NCBI GenBank assembly: GCA_017462425.1
Contig: JAFTRD010000183.1
Location: forward strand, 1 to 10,081
Length of the DNA stretch: 10,081 nucleotides
DNA from: Clostridia bacterium
Lineage (GTDB): Bacteria > Bacillota_A > Clostridia > Christensenellales > Borkfalkiaceae
Reading direction: 5' to 3'
Below are positions 1 through 6,123 of this stretch, one piece after another. The notes below the pieces were generated by a model that did not search any database, was not told the origin of the DNA, and saw only the letters and a program-made list of their open reading frames with translations. Every line of letters begins with the position of its first letter. The stretch's first letter is position 1. Both the position numbers and the translations under genes were made by a program.

Positions 1-2
1 CG

Positions 3-842
3 GCTTACACCACCGAGCAAGGTAATATCGTATGCTTCCGCCCTGATTTAAACGCAGCACGTATGCGTGATTCGGCAATGCGTTTGGAAATGCCCGTATT
101 CCCCGAAGATAAGTTTGTGGAAGCCGTAAAACAGGTTGTAAAGGCAAACGCAGCCTACGTTCCACCTTACGGCAGCGGCGCTACCCTTTACTTGCGTCCC
201 TATATGTTCGGCTCTAATCCCGTTATCGGCGTAAAGCCCGCTGAAGAGTATCAGTTCAGAATTTTTGCAACGCCCGTAGGTCCTTACTTTAAGGGCGGCG
301 TTAAGCCCTTGACCATTAAGGTTTCCGACTTCGACAGAGCCGCTCCCAACGGTACGGGACATATTAAAGCCGGCCTAAACTACGCCATGAGCTTGCACGC
401 CATTGAAACGGCGCATAAGGAAGGATATAACGAGAATATGTACCTTGACCCTGCTACCCGCACCAAGGTGGAAGAAACGGGTGGCGCAAACTTCCTGTTT
501 ATTACCAAGGACGGTACGGTGGTTACCCCGAAATCGGACAGTATTCTCCCCTCCATTACCCGCCGTTCGCTCTGCTACGTGGCGGAAAAATATTTAGGCT
601 TGAAAGTAGAACACAGAGAAGTTCTTTTATCCGAACTGAACGATTTTGCGGAATGCGGTTTGTGCGGTACGGCAGCGGTTATCTCTCCCGTTGGAAAGGT
701 TGTTGACCACGGTAAGGAAATTTGCTTCCCTTCCGGCATGAACGAAATGGGCCCCGTAATTAAAAAACTGTACGACGCTTTGACCGGTATGCAGATGGGC
801 AGAATTGAAGCGCCCGAAGGCTGGATTGAAGTGATTGAATAA
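3..842 (+). CDS. ilvE: Branched-chain amino acid aminotransferase, 3' part
   Basis: This is a PLP-dependent fold-type IV transaminase that interconverts leucine, isoleucine and valine with their 2-oxo acids, using glutamate/2-oxoglutarate (cytoplasmic). The frame is open from the window's first full codon, so the true start lies upstream. About 279 residues are present, where the family usually has about 340-355. Family signatures in order are FRPDLNAARMRDSA, the block LYLRPYMFGSNPVIGV, then GHIKAGLNYA, whose Lys (codon 366-368) is the expected Schiff-base lysine, then YLDPATRTKVEETGGANFLF, and near the C terminus CGTAAVISPVGKV, the cofactor and substrate loop. This pattern fits the long BCAT subgroup (eukaryotic-like and many Firmicutes) better than E. 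coli IlvE. The gene ends in TAA and is followed 18 bases later by a terminator hairpin, so it is the last gene of its transcript. The ATG at 63-65 is internal, not the start. Confidence 0.95.
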   Translation, partial: AYTTEQGNIVCFRPDLNAARMRDSAMRLEMPVFPEDKFVEAVKQVVKANAAYVPPYGSGATLYLRPYMFGSNPVIGVKPAEEYQFRIFATPVGPYFKGGVKPLTIKVSDFDRAAPNGTGHIKAGLNYAMSLHAIETAHKEGYNENMYLDPATRTKVEETGGANFLFITKDGTVVTPKSDSILPSITRRSLCYVAEKYLGLKVEHREVLLSELNDFAECGLCGTAAVISPVGKVVDHGKEICFPSGMNEMGPVIKKLYDALTGMQMGRIEAPEGWIEVIE

Positions 843-860
843 TTGAATACGTAAAAGTTA

Positions 861-896
861 AAGCCGCTTGAGTGTTATTCTCAAACGGCTTTTTTG
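861..896 (+). terminator. Rho-independent terminator of the aminotransferase gene
   Basis: AAGCCGCTTGAG (861-872) pairs with CTCAAACGGCTT (880-891) around a 7-base loop, with one C-A mismatch, and runs into a six-T tract (890-895). On the opposite strand the mismatch becomes a G-U wobble, but the following T-tract is broken (TTTAACTTTT). It may therefore also slow minus-strand transcripts from the lipoprotein gene ending at 928, less efficiently. Confidence 0.88.
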
Positions 897-927
897 TATT
901 AAAAATGCTTACACGTTATTTTATTTT

Positions 928-1359
928 TTACGCACGACCGTCTATTAAAACGGGAACGGTTTCCTGTTCCACCCAAGCGCCGGCGTTGGATTGATAGCGC
1001 ATCGTAGCGTACCAATATTTATTCTCTCCCGACGTAGAAGCGGATGCGGTCAATTCATAAAAAATATTTAAATCGTCCGTATGATTATAAGCCTCCTCTA
1101 TCCGTTCGCCCGATTCGGTGACGGAATACAGATAGACGTATACTTCTATGGTGGAAAGCCCTACGGTTAAATCGTTGCGGACGGTTGCCGTAACGGCGCC
1201 GTTGCTCCCCTCCACGGAGAGAGAAAGAGTGGAAAAAAGTCCTGTGCGCCAGGATGCTTTTTCTCCCGAAGATGCGCAAGAGGCAAGACTGAAAATAAAG
1301 GTCAGCCCCAATAAAAGACAAGCCAAAACACGAAGGAGCGAAAACTTATTTCTCTTCAT
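928..1359 (-). CDS. Small lipoprotein of unknown function
   Basis: The 143-residue product has a type II signal peptide: a basic start (MKRNK), a hydrophobic stretch at about residues 8-25, and lipobox LASC with Cys28 as the predicted lipidated residue. It should be anchored on the outer face of the cytoplasmic membrane. The mature part alternates short hydrophobic and polar runs (for example LSLSVEGSNGAVTATVRND and STIEVYVYLYSV). This suggests a small beta-sandwich, but I do not recognise a family. The ATG overlaps the 3' end of the XRE gene by 14 bases and has a good RBS (GAGGAGG, 10-12 bases upstream), so it is the third gene of the 3347-to-928 operon. Its function may be tied to the membrane regulator and the large membrane protein upstream; that is inference from order only. 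Confidence 0.8.
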   Translation of the reverse strand: MKRNKFSLLRVLACLLLGLTFIFSLASCASSGEKASWRTGLFSTLSLSVEGSNGAVTATVRNDLTVGLSTIEVYVYLYSVTESGERIEEAYNHTDDLNIFYELTASASTSGENKYWYATMRYQSNAGAWVEQETVPVLIDGRA

Positions 1360-1942
1360 CTTTTTTCTGCCTCCTCTTGGAAAAGTACAGCACGGTGCGG
1401 ACGGTTTGCGCCGCTATGAATACGACGAGGGCTACGATTAAAATAACGGTTACCCCCGTCCAATCGACGATGAACGCCCGTACCGTAGTGGAATTGACGT
1501 TGGGGGAAATGCCGATAATGAAAAATCCTATACCCAAAGCGATTACGAACGCAACGAAAATCCAGCCTCGAACCAACCTCCAAAGCTCGTACGCCGCCGC
1601 AAGCGTTATGCGGTTATTTTTTGGGTTTGTTTCAGACTGTGAAAGGGCAACCAAAGAATCTTCTTTCCCCACCGCAGGAAGCGCTGTTGTATTAGGCTGT
1701 TCTGCGGGCATTTTTTCTTCGGTTGCAACGACCTCGGTATTGCCGTAAAAATAATTTGCGGTAACGCCGAATTGCTCGCAGATTTCTAAAATTTTATCTG
1801 AACGGGGAATTTGCTTACCCGTTTCCCACTGCGAAAGCGCCTGACGGGAAACCCCTATTTTATCGGCAAACTCATCCTGTTGCAAGCCCTTTTCCTTACG
1901 GAGAATTGCAATTTTATCGCCTATATTTTTAATTTCAGACAT
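1346..1942 (-). CDS. Membrane-anchored XRE-family transcriptional regulator
   Basis: The 198-residue protein has an N-terminal Cro/C1-type helix-turn-helix at about residues 8-66. The pattern QDEFADKIGVSRQALSQWE followed by GKQIPRSDKI is typical of XRE DNA-binding domains, with the recognition helix in SRQALSQWE. A polar linker rich in Glu, Ser and Thr (about 70-115) is followed by two hydrophobic segments (about 127-146, WIFVAFVIALGIGFFIIG; about 162-187, TGVTVILIVALVVFIAAQ) and a basic tail (KRRQKKDEEK). The DNA-binding domain is thus tethered to the inner face of the membrane. It lies 22 bases after the 460-residue membrane protein, has an AAGGAAA-type RBS, and overlaps the lipoprotein gene. 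Regulators of this build often control the gene cluster they sit in, so the dyad in the operon promoter (3392-3405) is a candidate site. Ligand and target are unknown. Confidence 0.88.
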   Translation of the reverse strand: MSEIKNIGDKIAILRKEKGLQQDEFADKIGVSRQALSQWETGKQIPRSDKILEICEQFGVTANYFYGNTEVVATEEKMPAEQPNTTALPAVGKEDSLVALSQSETNPKNNRITLAAAYELWRLVRGWIFVAFVIALGIGFFIIGISPNVNSTTVRAFIVDWTGVTVILIVALVVFIAAQTVRTVLYFSKRRQKKDEEK

Positions 1943-1964
1943 GTTTTTTCCTTTTGCGGAGCTT

Positions 1965-3347
1965 TTAATTTAAACGCTTTGCCCGTTTATATTCTCCTTT
2001 AATCACCGAATATACAAATCCGAACAAGAACAGAATTAACGTACAAATCGCAGCCATACTGCCACCGCCGAAAGCGATGTTTATTCCGCTTAGCAGTCCG
2101 GAAATTTCCGCAACCGAAACGCCCTGCTGCGCAAGCAACGTCAATACTACGTCCATATTACTGAAAGCCAACGTAGGCAACAGCACCAAAATAAGGAAAG
2201 GCAACGCCGTAAAAAGCTTTACAAAGAATGCGCCCATCGGTTTTCCCGTTAAAATCTTAAACAAGCTCTTGATGAGCAGCAATCCCCAAAGTAAATATAG
2301 AAGACCGATGATTACGCTGAATACAATGAAAACTATGTACAGTACCGTCTCGTATTCACCCAACAACTCAAAGACGTAAGCGGTTAAAATTTCGGAAATC
2401 TCCGCATCGTCCGGTATCGTGGATTCGTCCACTATGCCCGACTCCACCAATACGTCGGTAACAATTTCATCAATATTGATAGAACCGTTTTCATCGGCGA
2501 CCTCGGTCAACGCCGAAGAGACCTGCCCTTCTATTCTCGTTACGTCCTCGTCCGTTAATTCCAACGCCTCTTTGTTCTCTTCTAAAAACTCTACGACCGT
2601 AGAAGTTGCCTCTTCCACGGTAATACTTTCTTTCTCTAAAAGCTCGGCTATTTTATCGGCAAGCGCTTGCGTATCTATGGCGGCAAGTTTGTCTTTGAGC
2701 TCCTCTTCGGTCATGCCGTTCAATCCACCGTCTATCGGATTTTCTTGGGTTGCAGAAGAGGCGGTAAAGCCCGTATGTAACGAAAGCGTCTGCATAGCGC
2801 CCCCGTCTGCCACCGGGCCACCGGGCGCATCCCCGCTTAGCGTCTGATTGATTAAAACTTGTACGTAGACTGAAACTAAAGTAGGAACCATTGCCTCTAC
2901 CTGTTCAACCAAAGAATTTACCGTACGTTCAACGACGTTATGCGCATATTCATTTTCTTTACAGGTATTCAGCATCGAATTCATCATTGCCTGCGCATCA
3001 AAGTTTTGAACGGCCGCACTTTCCCCCTCCTTCGAGGCGGAAACGGAATCGACGACCGTCTTTACTTCATCAACGAACAGCAAGGTTAAATCCTGCCCGT
3101 CAATCGCCAACTGCGCCGATATTTGGATATCCGTTCCCTCTAATTGCTCTTGGGAAATTTCCGCCTGCAAACTCTCCTGCAAAATAGCTTGCAGTTGCTG
3201 CGCAGAAACTTTATAGGTGATATCCACCGACCAGAAAGGCTGGGTGTACAAGAACGCCATTGCCAAAACGCAGAGTAAGGCGATGAAAAAATTGCAAAGG
3301 CGAAGCTTTAATTTTGCACTTTTTAAATTTTGTTCGGATTTTTCCAT
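1965..3347 (-). CDS. 460-residue multi-pass membrane protein with large acidic external domain, unknown function
   Basis: I do not recognise this family. Residues 1-15 are basic (KSAKLKLRL) and are followed by a membrane segment at about 18-36. A long soluble part (about 40-330) is probably extracytoplasmic, and it is acidic and helical in pattern. Within it, about 225-330 is dense in Glu and Asp (for example EEELKDKLAAIDTQAL and LTDEDVTRIEGQVSSALTEV) and contains a Gly/Pro-rich break at about 170-180. Three hydrophobic segments follow near the C terminus (about 334-358, 375-397 and 430-450), ending in a basic tail (KGEYKRAKRLN). The start ATG at 3345-3347 has an AGGGAG RBS about 8 bases upstream, and a strong promoter lies just beyond. 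It is the first gene of the operon with the XRE regulator and the lipoprotein, and could be the sensor or target of that regulator. This is inference. Confidence 0.82.
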   Translation of the reverse strand: MEKSEQNLKSAKLKLRLCNFFIALLCVLAMAFLYTQPFWSVDITYKVSAQQLQAILQESLQAEISQEQLEGTDIQISAQLAIDGQDLTLLFVDEVKTVVDSVSASKEGESAAVQNFDAQAMMNSMLNTCKENEYAHNVVERTVNSLVEQVEAMVPTLVSVYVQVLINQTLSGDAPGGPVADGGAMQTLSLHTGFTASSATQENPIDGGLNGMTEEELKDKLAAIDTQALADKIAELLEKESITVEEATSTVVEFLEENKEALELTDEDVTRIEGQVSSALTEVADENGSINIDEIVTDVLVESGIVDESTIPDDAEISEILTAYVFELLGEYETVLYIVFIVFSVIIGLLYLLWGLLLIKSLFKILTGKPMGAFFVKLFTALPFLILVLLPTLAFSNMDVVLTLLAQQGVSVAEISGLLSGINIAFGGGSMAAICTLILFLFGFVYSVIKGEYKRAKRLN

Positions 3348-3383
3348 AAAAACTCTCCCTTCAAATAATGAGATTGTTTATAT

Positions 3384-3412
3384 ATTTTATCATACTATAC
3401 AGTATATGTCAA
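3384..3412 (-). promoter_or_regulatory. SigA-type promoter of the 3347-to-928 operon
   Basis: Read on the minus strand, TTGACA (3407-3412) and TAAAAT (3384-3389) are separated by exactly 17 bases. The -35 box is perfect and the -10 box has one mismatch to TATAAT. The start of transcription would be near 3377, about 30 bases before the ATG at 3347. No terminator separates it from the YihY gene upstream, so some read-through is possible. Confidence 0.75.
3392..3405. promoter_or_regulatory. Possible operator dyad inside the promoter spacer
   Basis: ATACTATACAGTAT is an inverted repeat with 5-base arms (ATACT/AGTAT) about a 4-base centre. It lies wholly between the -35 and -10 boxes, the usual place for a repressor site. 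The XRE regulator encoded in the same operon is the obvious candidate binder, but nothing in the sequence proves this. AT-rich spacers produce such dyads by chance at some rate. Confidence 0.35.
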
Positions 3413-3428
3413 TTTTTTTAATTCTTTG

Positions 3429-4265
3429 TTACCGCTTATTCCTTATAACAGTTTTTGTAAAATCAAACACCTCTCTTTTTTTATATAATTTTTCAGCGTA
3501 ATATTCGTTATAAATAACACCGATAACAAAGCACACCATCATGACGTACGACCAAAGCAGGAATATGATTACCGCAGTGATTGCGCCGTATAATTTACTG
3601 ACGTTGCTCAGTTGTAGATACACGGAAAACCCCACGCTTGCCGCCGCCCATAAAATAGTAGTAAGCAAACAACCCTTTAATACCTCAATAATTCTGATTC
3701 GGTAAGGACAAAGGTATAAATTCAACACCACCGCAATACCAAAGGCGAGCGCAAATAATAAAATATAGCCGATAACGGTTGCAATCATCGAGGGAAAGAG
3801 GTGACGCAAGAAATAGATAATCCCCACGAACAGCGCAAGAAAAAGTACGATGACCGCCATGGTTGCAATCGTGAGAAGAACGGCGTGAAACCGCACCCGA
3901 AGCCCTCCTTTTTTTCGGGGATAGTCGTAAATGATTTCACCGCTGACACGTAAGTGATAGAAAAAGTTGCTAGCGGAATAGAGCGAAGTAAGCGCAAGAA
4001 CGAGCGAGGCGGAGGCAGATGCTACACGGGCGTTTTCTTGCAAAAATAATAAGAGCTCTTTGACCTGGGAAAAGATTTCGAGATTTAAAATTTCCTCCGT
4101 GCCGACCAGAAATTTACCGAAGAGCAGGGTAAGCCAGAACGTGAACGGTACGACGGACAGAATGAGAAAAAAAACCAACGTACCCGCCACCGTGGTGTAT
4201 TTTTTATGGGTAAGCAAGCTGTAACGCTCCAAACACCAATGATAAATGCGTTTTACTCTTTCCAT
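3429..4265 (-). CDS. YihY/BrkB-family integral membrane protein
   Basis: The 278-residue product belongs to the YihY/virulence factor BrkB family (once annotated as ribonuclease BN; function not settled, inner membrane). The family outline is visible. A short basic N terminus is followed by the first membrane helix (about 28-52, TLVFFLILSVVPFTFWLTLL). A soluble stretch and helix ending in LTSLYSASNFFYHLR come next, then several membrane helices. The most typical part is near the C terminus: LSNVSKLYGAITAVIIFLLW, followed by the last helix with NEYY at its end. The start is placed at MERVKRIYHW (ATG 4263-4265). The frame stays open upstream, but that stretch reads through a terminator and antisense of the Asn-rich gene in a low-complexity Thr/Val composition, so it is not coding. 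No good RBS precedes the ATG, so the exact start is uncertain. It lies 82 bases before the 460-residue protein gene. Confidence 0.85.
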   Translation of the reverse strand: MERVKRIYHWCLERYSLLTHKKYTTVAGTLVFFLILSVVPFTFWLTLLFGKFLVGTEEILNLEIFSQVKELLLFLQENARVASASASLVLALTSLYSASNFFYHLRVSGEIIYDYPRKKGGLRVRFHAVLLTIATMAVIVLFLALFVGIIYFLRHLFPSMIATVIGYILLFALAFGIAVVLNLYLCPYRIRIIEVLKGCLLTTILWAAASVGFSVYLQLSNVSKLYGAITAVIIFLLWSYVMMVCFVIGVIYNEYYAEKLYKKREVFDFTKTVIRNKR

Positions 4266-4281
4266 GTGATACAGTATGCGC

Positions 4282-4309
4282 AAAAAACGGTCGGTTTTTA
4301 CACCGACCG
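4282..4309 (-). terminator. Rho-independent terminator of the Asn-rich gene
   Basis: On the minus strand CGGTCGGT and ACCGACCG form a perfect 8-base stem (4302-4309 with 4288-4295) around a 6-base loop, followed by TTTTTT (4287-4282). It lies 24 bases after the TAA of the Asn-rich gene. Its T-tract ends only about 17 bases before the chosen YihY start. A shorter T-run on the plus side (4312-4316) allows weak bidirectional action. Confidence 0.9.
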
Positions 4310-4332
4310 CCTTTTTAGCTTTATCGTAAGAG

Positions 4333-4779
4333 TTAGTTGTTGCAACCGCAACCGCAGGAATTGGAGCGGTTACCGTTATTCGTGTTCGACAGACCGTACT
4401 GCCGTGCGTAATAAGCGTCGTAACCGTTGCCGTTAGACGTGCCGTACGAGTTGTGGTCATTATTATTTAAACCGAAACGAAAGCCCGTTACAAAACCGTT
4501 GGAAAAAGAGCGGGAGTTGGAATTACAACCGCAGTTGCAGTTACAGTTGTAGTTGTTGCAGCTATTCCAGCTGTTCCAGTTATTCCAGTTGCTCCAATTA
4601 TTGCAGTTATTGCAGCGGCTCCAGTTGTTGCAGTTGTTATTCCAGTTACTCCAGTTGTTCCAATTGCAACCACAGTTACAACTATGATTACAACCGCTAC
4701 GGGAATTACCCCAGCCGTTCCAGGTATTACAACCACAGCTGTTGCAGCTGTTAGAAAATAAAGAATTAAACCAACACAT
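4333..4779 (-). CDS. Asn/Trp/Cys-rich low-complexity protein with tripeptide repeats
   Basis: By my count the 148-residue product has about 47 Asn, 19 Cys and 11 Trp, an extreme composition. Residues 1-39 are Cys/Asn/Ser/Gly-rich with CGC and CNC motifs. Residues 40-79 form a tripeptide array in which Trp, Cys or Tyr comes at nearly every third position followed by Asn/Ser (WNN, WSN, CNN, WNS), with a one-residue slip after Trp46. Residues 79-90 return to CNCNCGC. The C-terminal part (about 90-148) is less repetitive, with NGFVTGFRFGL and YDAYYARQYGL, and ends in CGCGCNN. There is no signal peptide or membrane helix. It is a real gene: the ATG has a GAGGAAAA RBS 8 bases upstream, a promoter candidate precedes it and a dedicated terminator follows. 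I do not recognise the family. A disulfide- or metal-linked structural or surface protein (for example spore-coat-like) is one idea; a modified-peptide precursor is another. Neither is shown. Confidence 0.8.
   Translation of the reverse strand: MCWFNSLFSNSCNSCGCNTWNGWGNSRSGCNHSCNCGCNWNNWSNWNNNCNNWSRCNNCNNWSNWNNWNSWNSCNNYNCNCNCGCNSNSRSFSNGFVTGFRFGLNNNDHNSYGTSNGNGYDAYYARQYGLSNTNNGNRSNSCGCGCNN
4543..4662 (-). repeat. 9-base imperfect tandem repeats coding W/C-N/S-N tripeptides
   Basis: Within the Asn-rich gene, units such as TGGAATAAC, TGGAGCAAT and TGCAATAAC recur every 9 bases. They encode residues 40-79, with one extra Asn codon after Trp46 breaking the register. Codons vary between AAC and AAT, so the repeat is older than a simple recent expansion. 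Confidence 0.8.
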
Positions 4780-4798
4780 AATATTTTCCTCGCTTGTA

Positions 4799-4820
4799 AA
4801 ATTTATAGGAAATTTATAGG
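4799..4820. repeat. Perfect 11-base tandem duplication in the leader of the Asn-rich gene
   Basis: AAATTTATAGG occurs twice with no gap (4799-4809 and 4810-4820), followed by a partial third AATT. On the minus strand it reads CCTATAAATTT twice, between the promoter candidate (4839-4867) and the RBS, so it would sit in the untranslated leader. It could be a protein- or RNA-binding site or a replication slip. Confidence 0.7.
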
Positions 4821-4838
4821 AATTACCTACTTGTATAT

Positions 4839-4867
4839 ATTATGCGTTTTGATTCTGAAATTGTTAA
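4839..4867 (-). promoter_or_regulatory. Candidate promoter of the Asn-rich gene
   Basis: On the minus strand TTAACA (4862-4867) and CATAAT (4839-4844) lie 17 bases apart, each one mismatch from the SigA consensus. The same -10 region reads CATAATATA, which also fits the CATAnnnTA -10 pattern of mother-cell SigK promoters. The SigK -35 (AC) is too short to test by eye, so this second reading is weak. Confidence 0.45.
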
Positions 4868-4877
4868 GCGATATTTT

Positions 4878-6023
4878 TTACAGTTTTTCCGCCAAAGCGT
4901 TTAATCCTGCCAAGGTGTCTTCTTTCACCGTACTGCGAATGGTAACGATGGGTTCCAGAACGGTCATTTCCTTCATAGCGCTCAAGGCTTCGGAGATATG
5001 CCTTGCGGCTTGGGGCGCCCACGAGCCGTTTTCTATGATGCCAACCGTACGCTTTTGCACGGATTTAGCCTTTATTCTGTGTAAAAAGTCACGCATGGGA
5101 GAGAAAATATCGCCGTCGTAGGTACTGCAAGCCAATACCAGATTACGATAACGGAATACCTCGGCAACCACTTTAGCAAGGTCGGAACGGGCAAGGTCGT
5201 AAAGCGATACTTTTTTACCCATACGTTCAAGAATTTCTTTGAGTGTTTTTGCCGCTTGGGCGGTGTTGCCATGAATGGAAGCGTAGGCGATTACCGTGCC
5301 CTCCTCTTCAGGGGTATAACTGCTCCATTGATTGTATTTTTCCAAATAATAACCCAAATCGCCTTGCAAAACGGGTCCGTGTAAGGGGCAAATGCATCGT
5401 ATATCCAACGCCGCCGCCTTTTTTAACACGCCCTGTACGGATAAGCCGTATTTACCAACGATATTACAATAATATCTTCTTGCCTCGTCCGTCCATTCTT
5501 CTTCATTACAAAGCGCACCGAACTTGCCGAACGCATCGGCGGAAAAAAGAATTTTTTCGGTTTTTTCATACGCCATCATCACTTCCGGCCAATGCACCAT
5601 GGGCGCCATAATAAAGGACAGTACGTGCTCGCCAAGCGCTAACTCGTCCCCCTCCTTTACGACAATTTTTCTATCGGATATATCAATGGAAAAATACTGC
5701 GGGAACATGATAAAGGTTTTTGCGTTACCCACTATTTTCGCCGTGGGATATTTTTCCAGAAAAAGCTCTATATTGCGGGCATGGTCCGGCTCTAAATGCG
5801 ATACGATAAGGTAGTCGGGCGTTCTTTCCCCCAGAGCGTTTTTCAAATTTTCAAACCAACGCTCGGTAACACGTCCGTCTGCAGTATCCAATACCGCCAC
5901 CTTTTCGTCTAAGATGACGTACGAATTATACGAAATACCTTTGGGCACTTCGTACTGACTTTCAAATAAATCTATAGCGGTATCGTCACAACCGATATAC
6001 CGTATGGCCTGACTGATTTCCAT
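4878..6023 (-). CDS. fprA: A-type flavodiiron protein (FprA family)
   Basis: The 381-residue protein has two domains. The N-terminal beta-lactamase-like domain (about 1-235) holds a di-iron centre and the C-terminal flavodoxin-like domain (about 243-381) binds FMN. Members reduce O2 to water and/or NO to N2O in the cytoplasm of anaerobes, usually fed by rubredoxin. All expected iron ligands are visible: His76, Glu78, Asp80 and His81 in SHLEPDHARN, His144 in MVHWPE, Asp163 in SADAFG, and His215 in CPLHGP. The FMN phosphate loop is YASIHGNTAQAA. There is no fused rubredoxin or flavin reductase domain, and no rubredoxin gene in the window. The ATG at 6021-6023 has a GGAGGG RBS about 8 bases upstream. 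It appears to be a single-gene unit between the hairpin at 6082-6102 and the Asn-rich gene promoter. Oxygen versus NO preference cannot be told from sequence. Confidence 0.95.
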   Translation of the reverse strand: MEISQAIRYIGCDDTAIDLFESQYEVPKGISYNSYVILDEKVAVLDTADGRVTERWFENLKNALGERTPDYLIVSHLEPDHARNIELFLEKYPTAKIVGNAKTFIMFPQYFSIDISDRKIVVKEGDELALGEHVLSFIMAPMVHWPEVMMAYEKTEKILFSADAFGKFGALCNEEEWTDEARRYYCNIVGKYGLSVQGVLKKAAALDIRCICPLHGPVLQGDLGYYLEKYNQWSSYTPEEEGTVIAYASIHGNTAQAAKTLKEILERMGKKVSLYDLARSDLAKVVAEVFRYRNLVLACSTYDGDIFSPMRDFLHRIKAKSVQKRTVGIIENGSWAPQAARHISEALSAMKEMTVLEPIVTIRSTVKEDTLAGLNALAEKL

Positions 6024-6065
6024 TTTTAAAACCCTCCGATTCTTTTTTATCTTTATTATTTACTG

Positions 6066-6102
6066 TTTTTATTATAAATAAGGCGCAAAAATAATTTGCG
6101 CC
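6066..6102 (-). terminator. Hairpin terminator after the 207-residue membrane protein gene
   Basis: GGCGCAAA (6082-6089) and TTTGCGCC (6095-6102) form a perfect 8-base stem with a 5-base loop. On the minus strand it is followed by TTATTTAT, an interrupted T-tract. On the plus strand the tail is CCTATTTTTT. It separates the gene ending at 6124 from fprA. Confidence 0.7.
6071..6076 (-). promoter_or_regulatory. Possible -10 box for fprA
   Basis: A perfect TATAAT on the minus strand lies about 48 bases before the fprA ATG, directly after the terminator stem. No convincing -35 hexamer is seen at 16-18 bases (that stretch is the hairpin), so this is only a candidate. Confidence 0.35.
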
Positions 6103-6123
6103 CCTATTTTTTAAATTGTTGCA

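Noticed and set aside
48..362. Minus-strand open frame across the aminotransferase gene
   Set aside because: It is antisense to a strongly conserved coding region and has no RBS or recognisable product.
2419..2847. Ser-rich plus-strand frame within the 460-residue protein gene
   Set aside because: It is the complement of Glu/Asp-rich codons. The minus strand has the RBS, promoter and membrane segments.
4266..4460. 65-residue N-terminal extension of the YihY frame, rich in Thr and Val
   Set aside because: It reads the repetitive Asn-rich gene in another frame and crosses that gene's terminator. The YihY family does not have such an extension.
4543..4662. Possible CRISPR-like array
   Set aside because: Units are 9 bases, imperfect, in coding frame and without spacers.
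4488..4736. Open frame with Val/Ile/Thr/Gly/Ala low complexity overlapping the Asn-rich gene
   Set aside because: It is a frame shadow of the 9-base repeats, with no RBS. The Asn-rich frame has the RBS and the terminator position.
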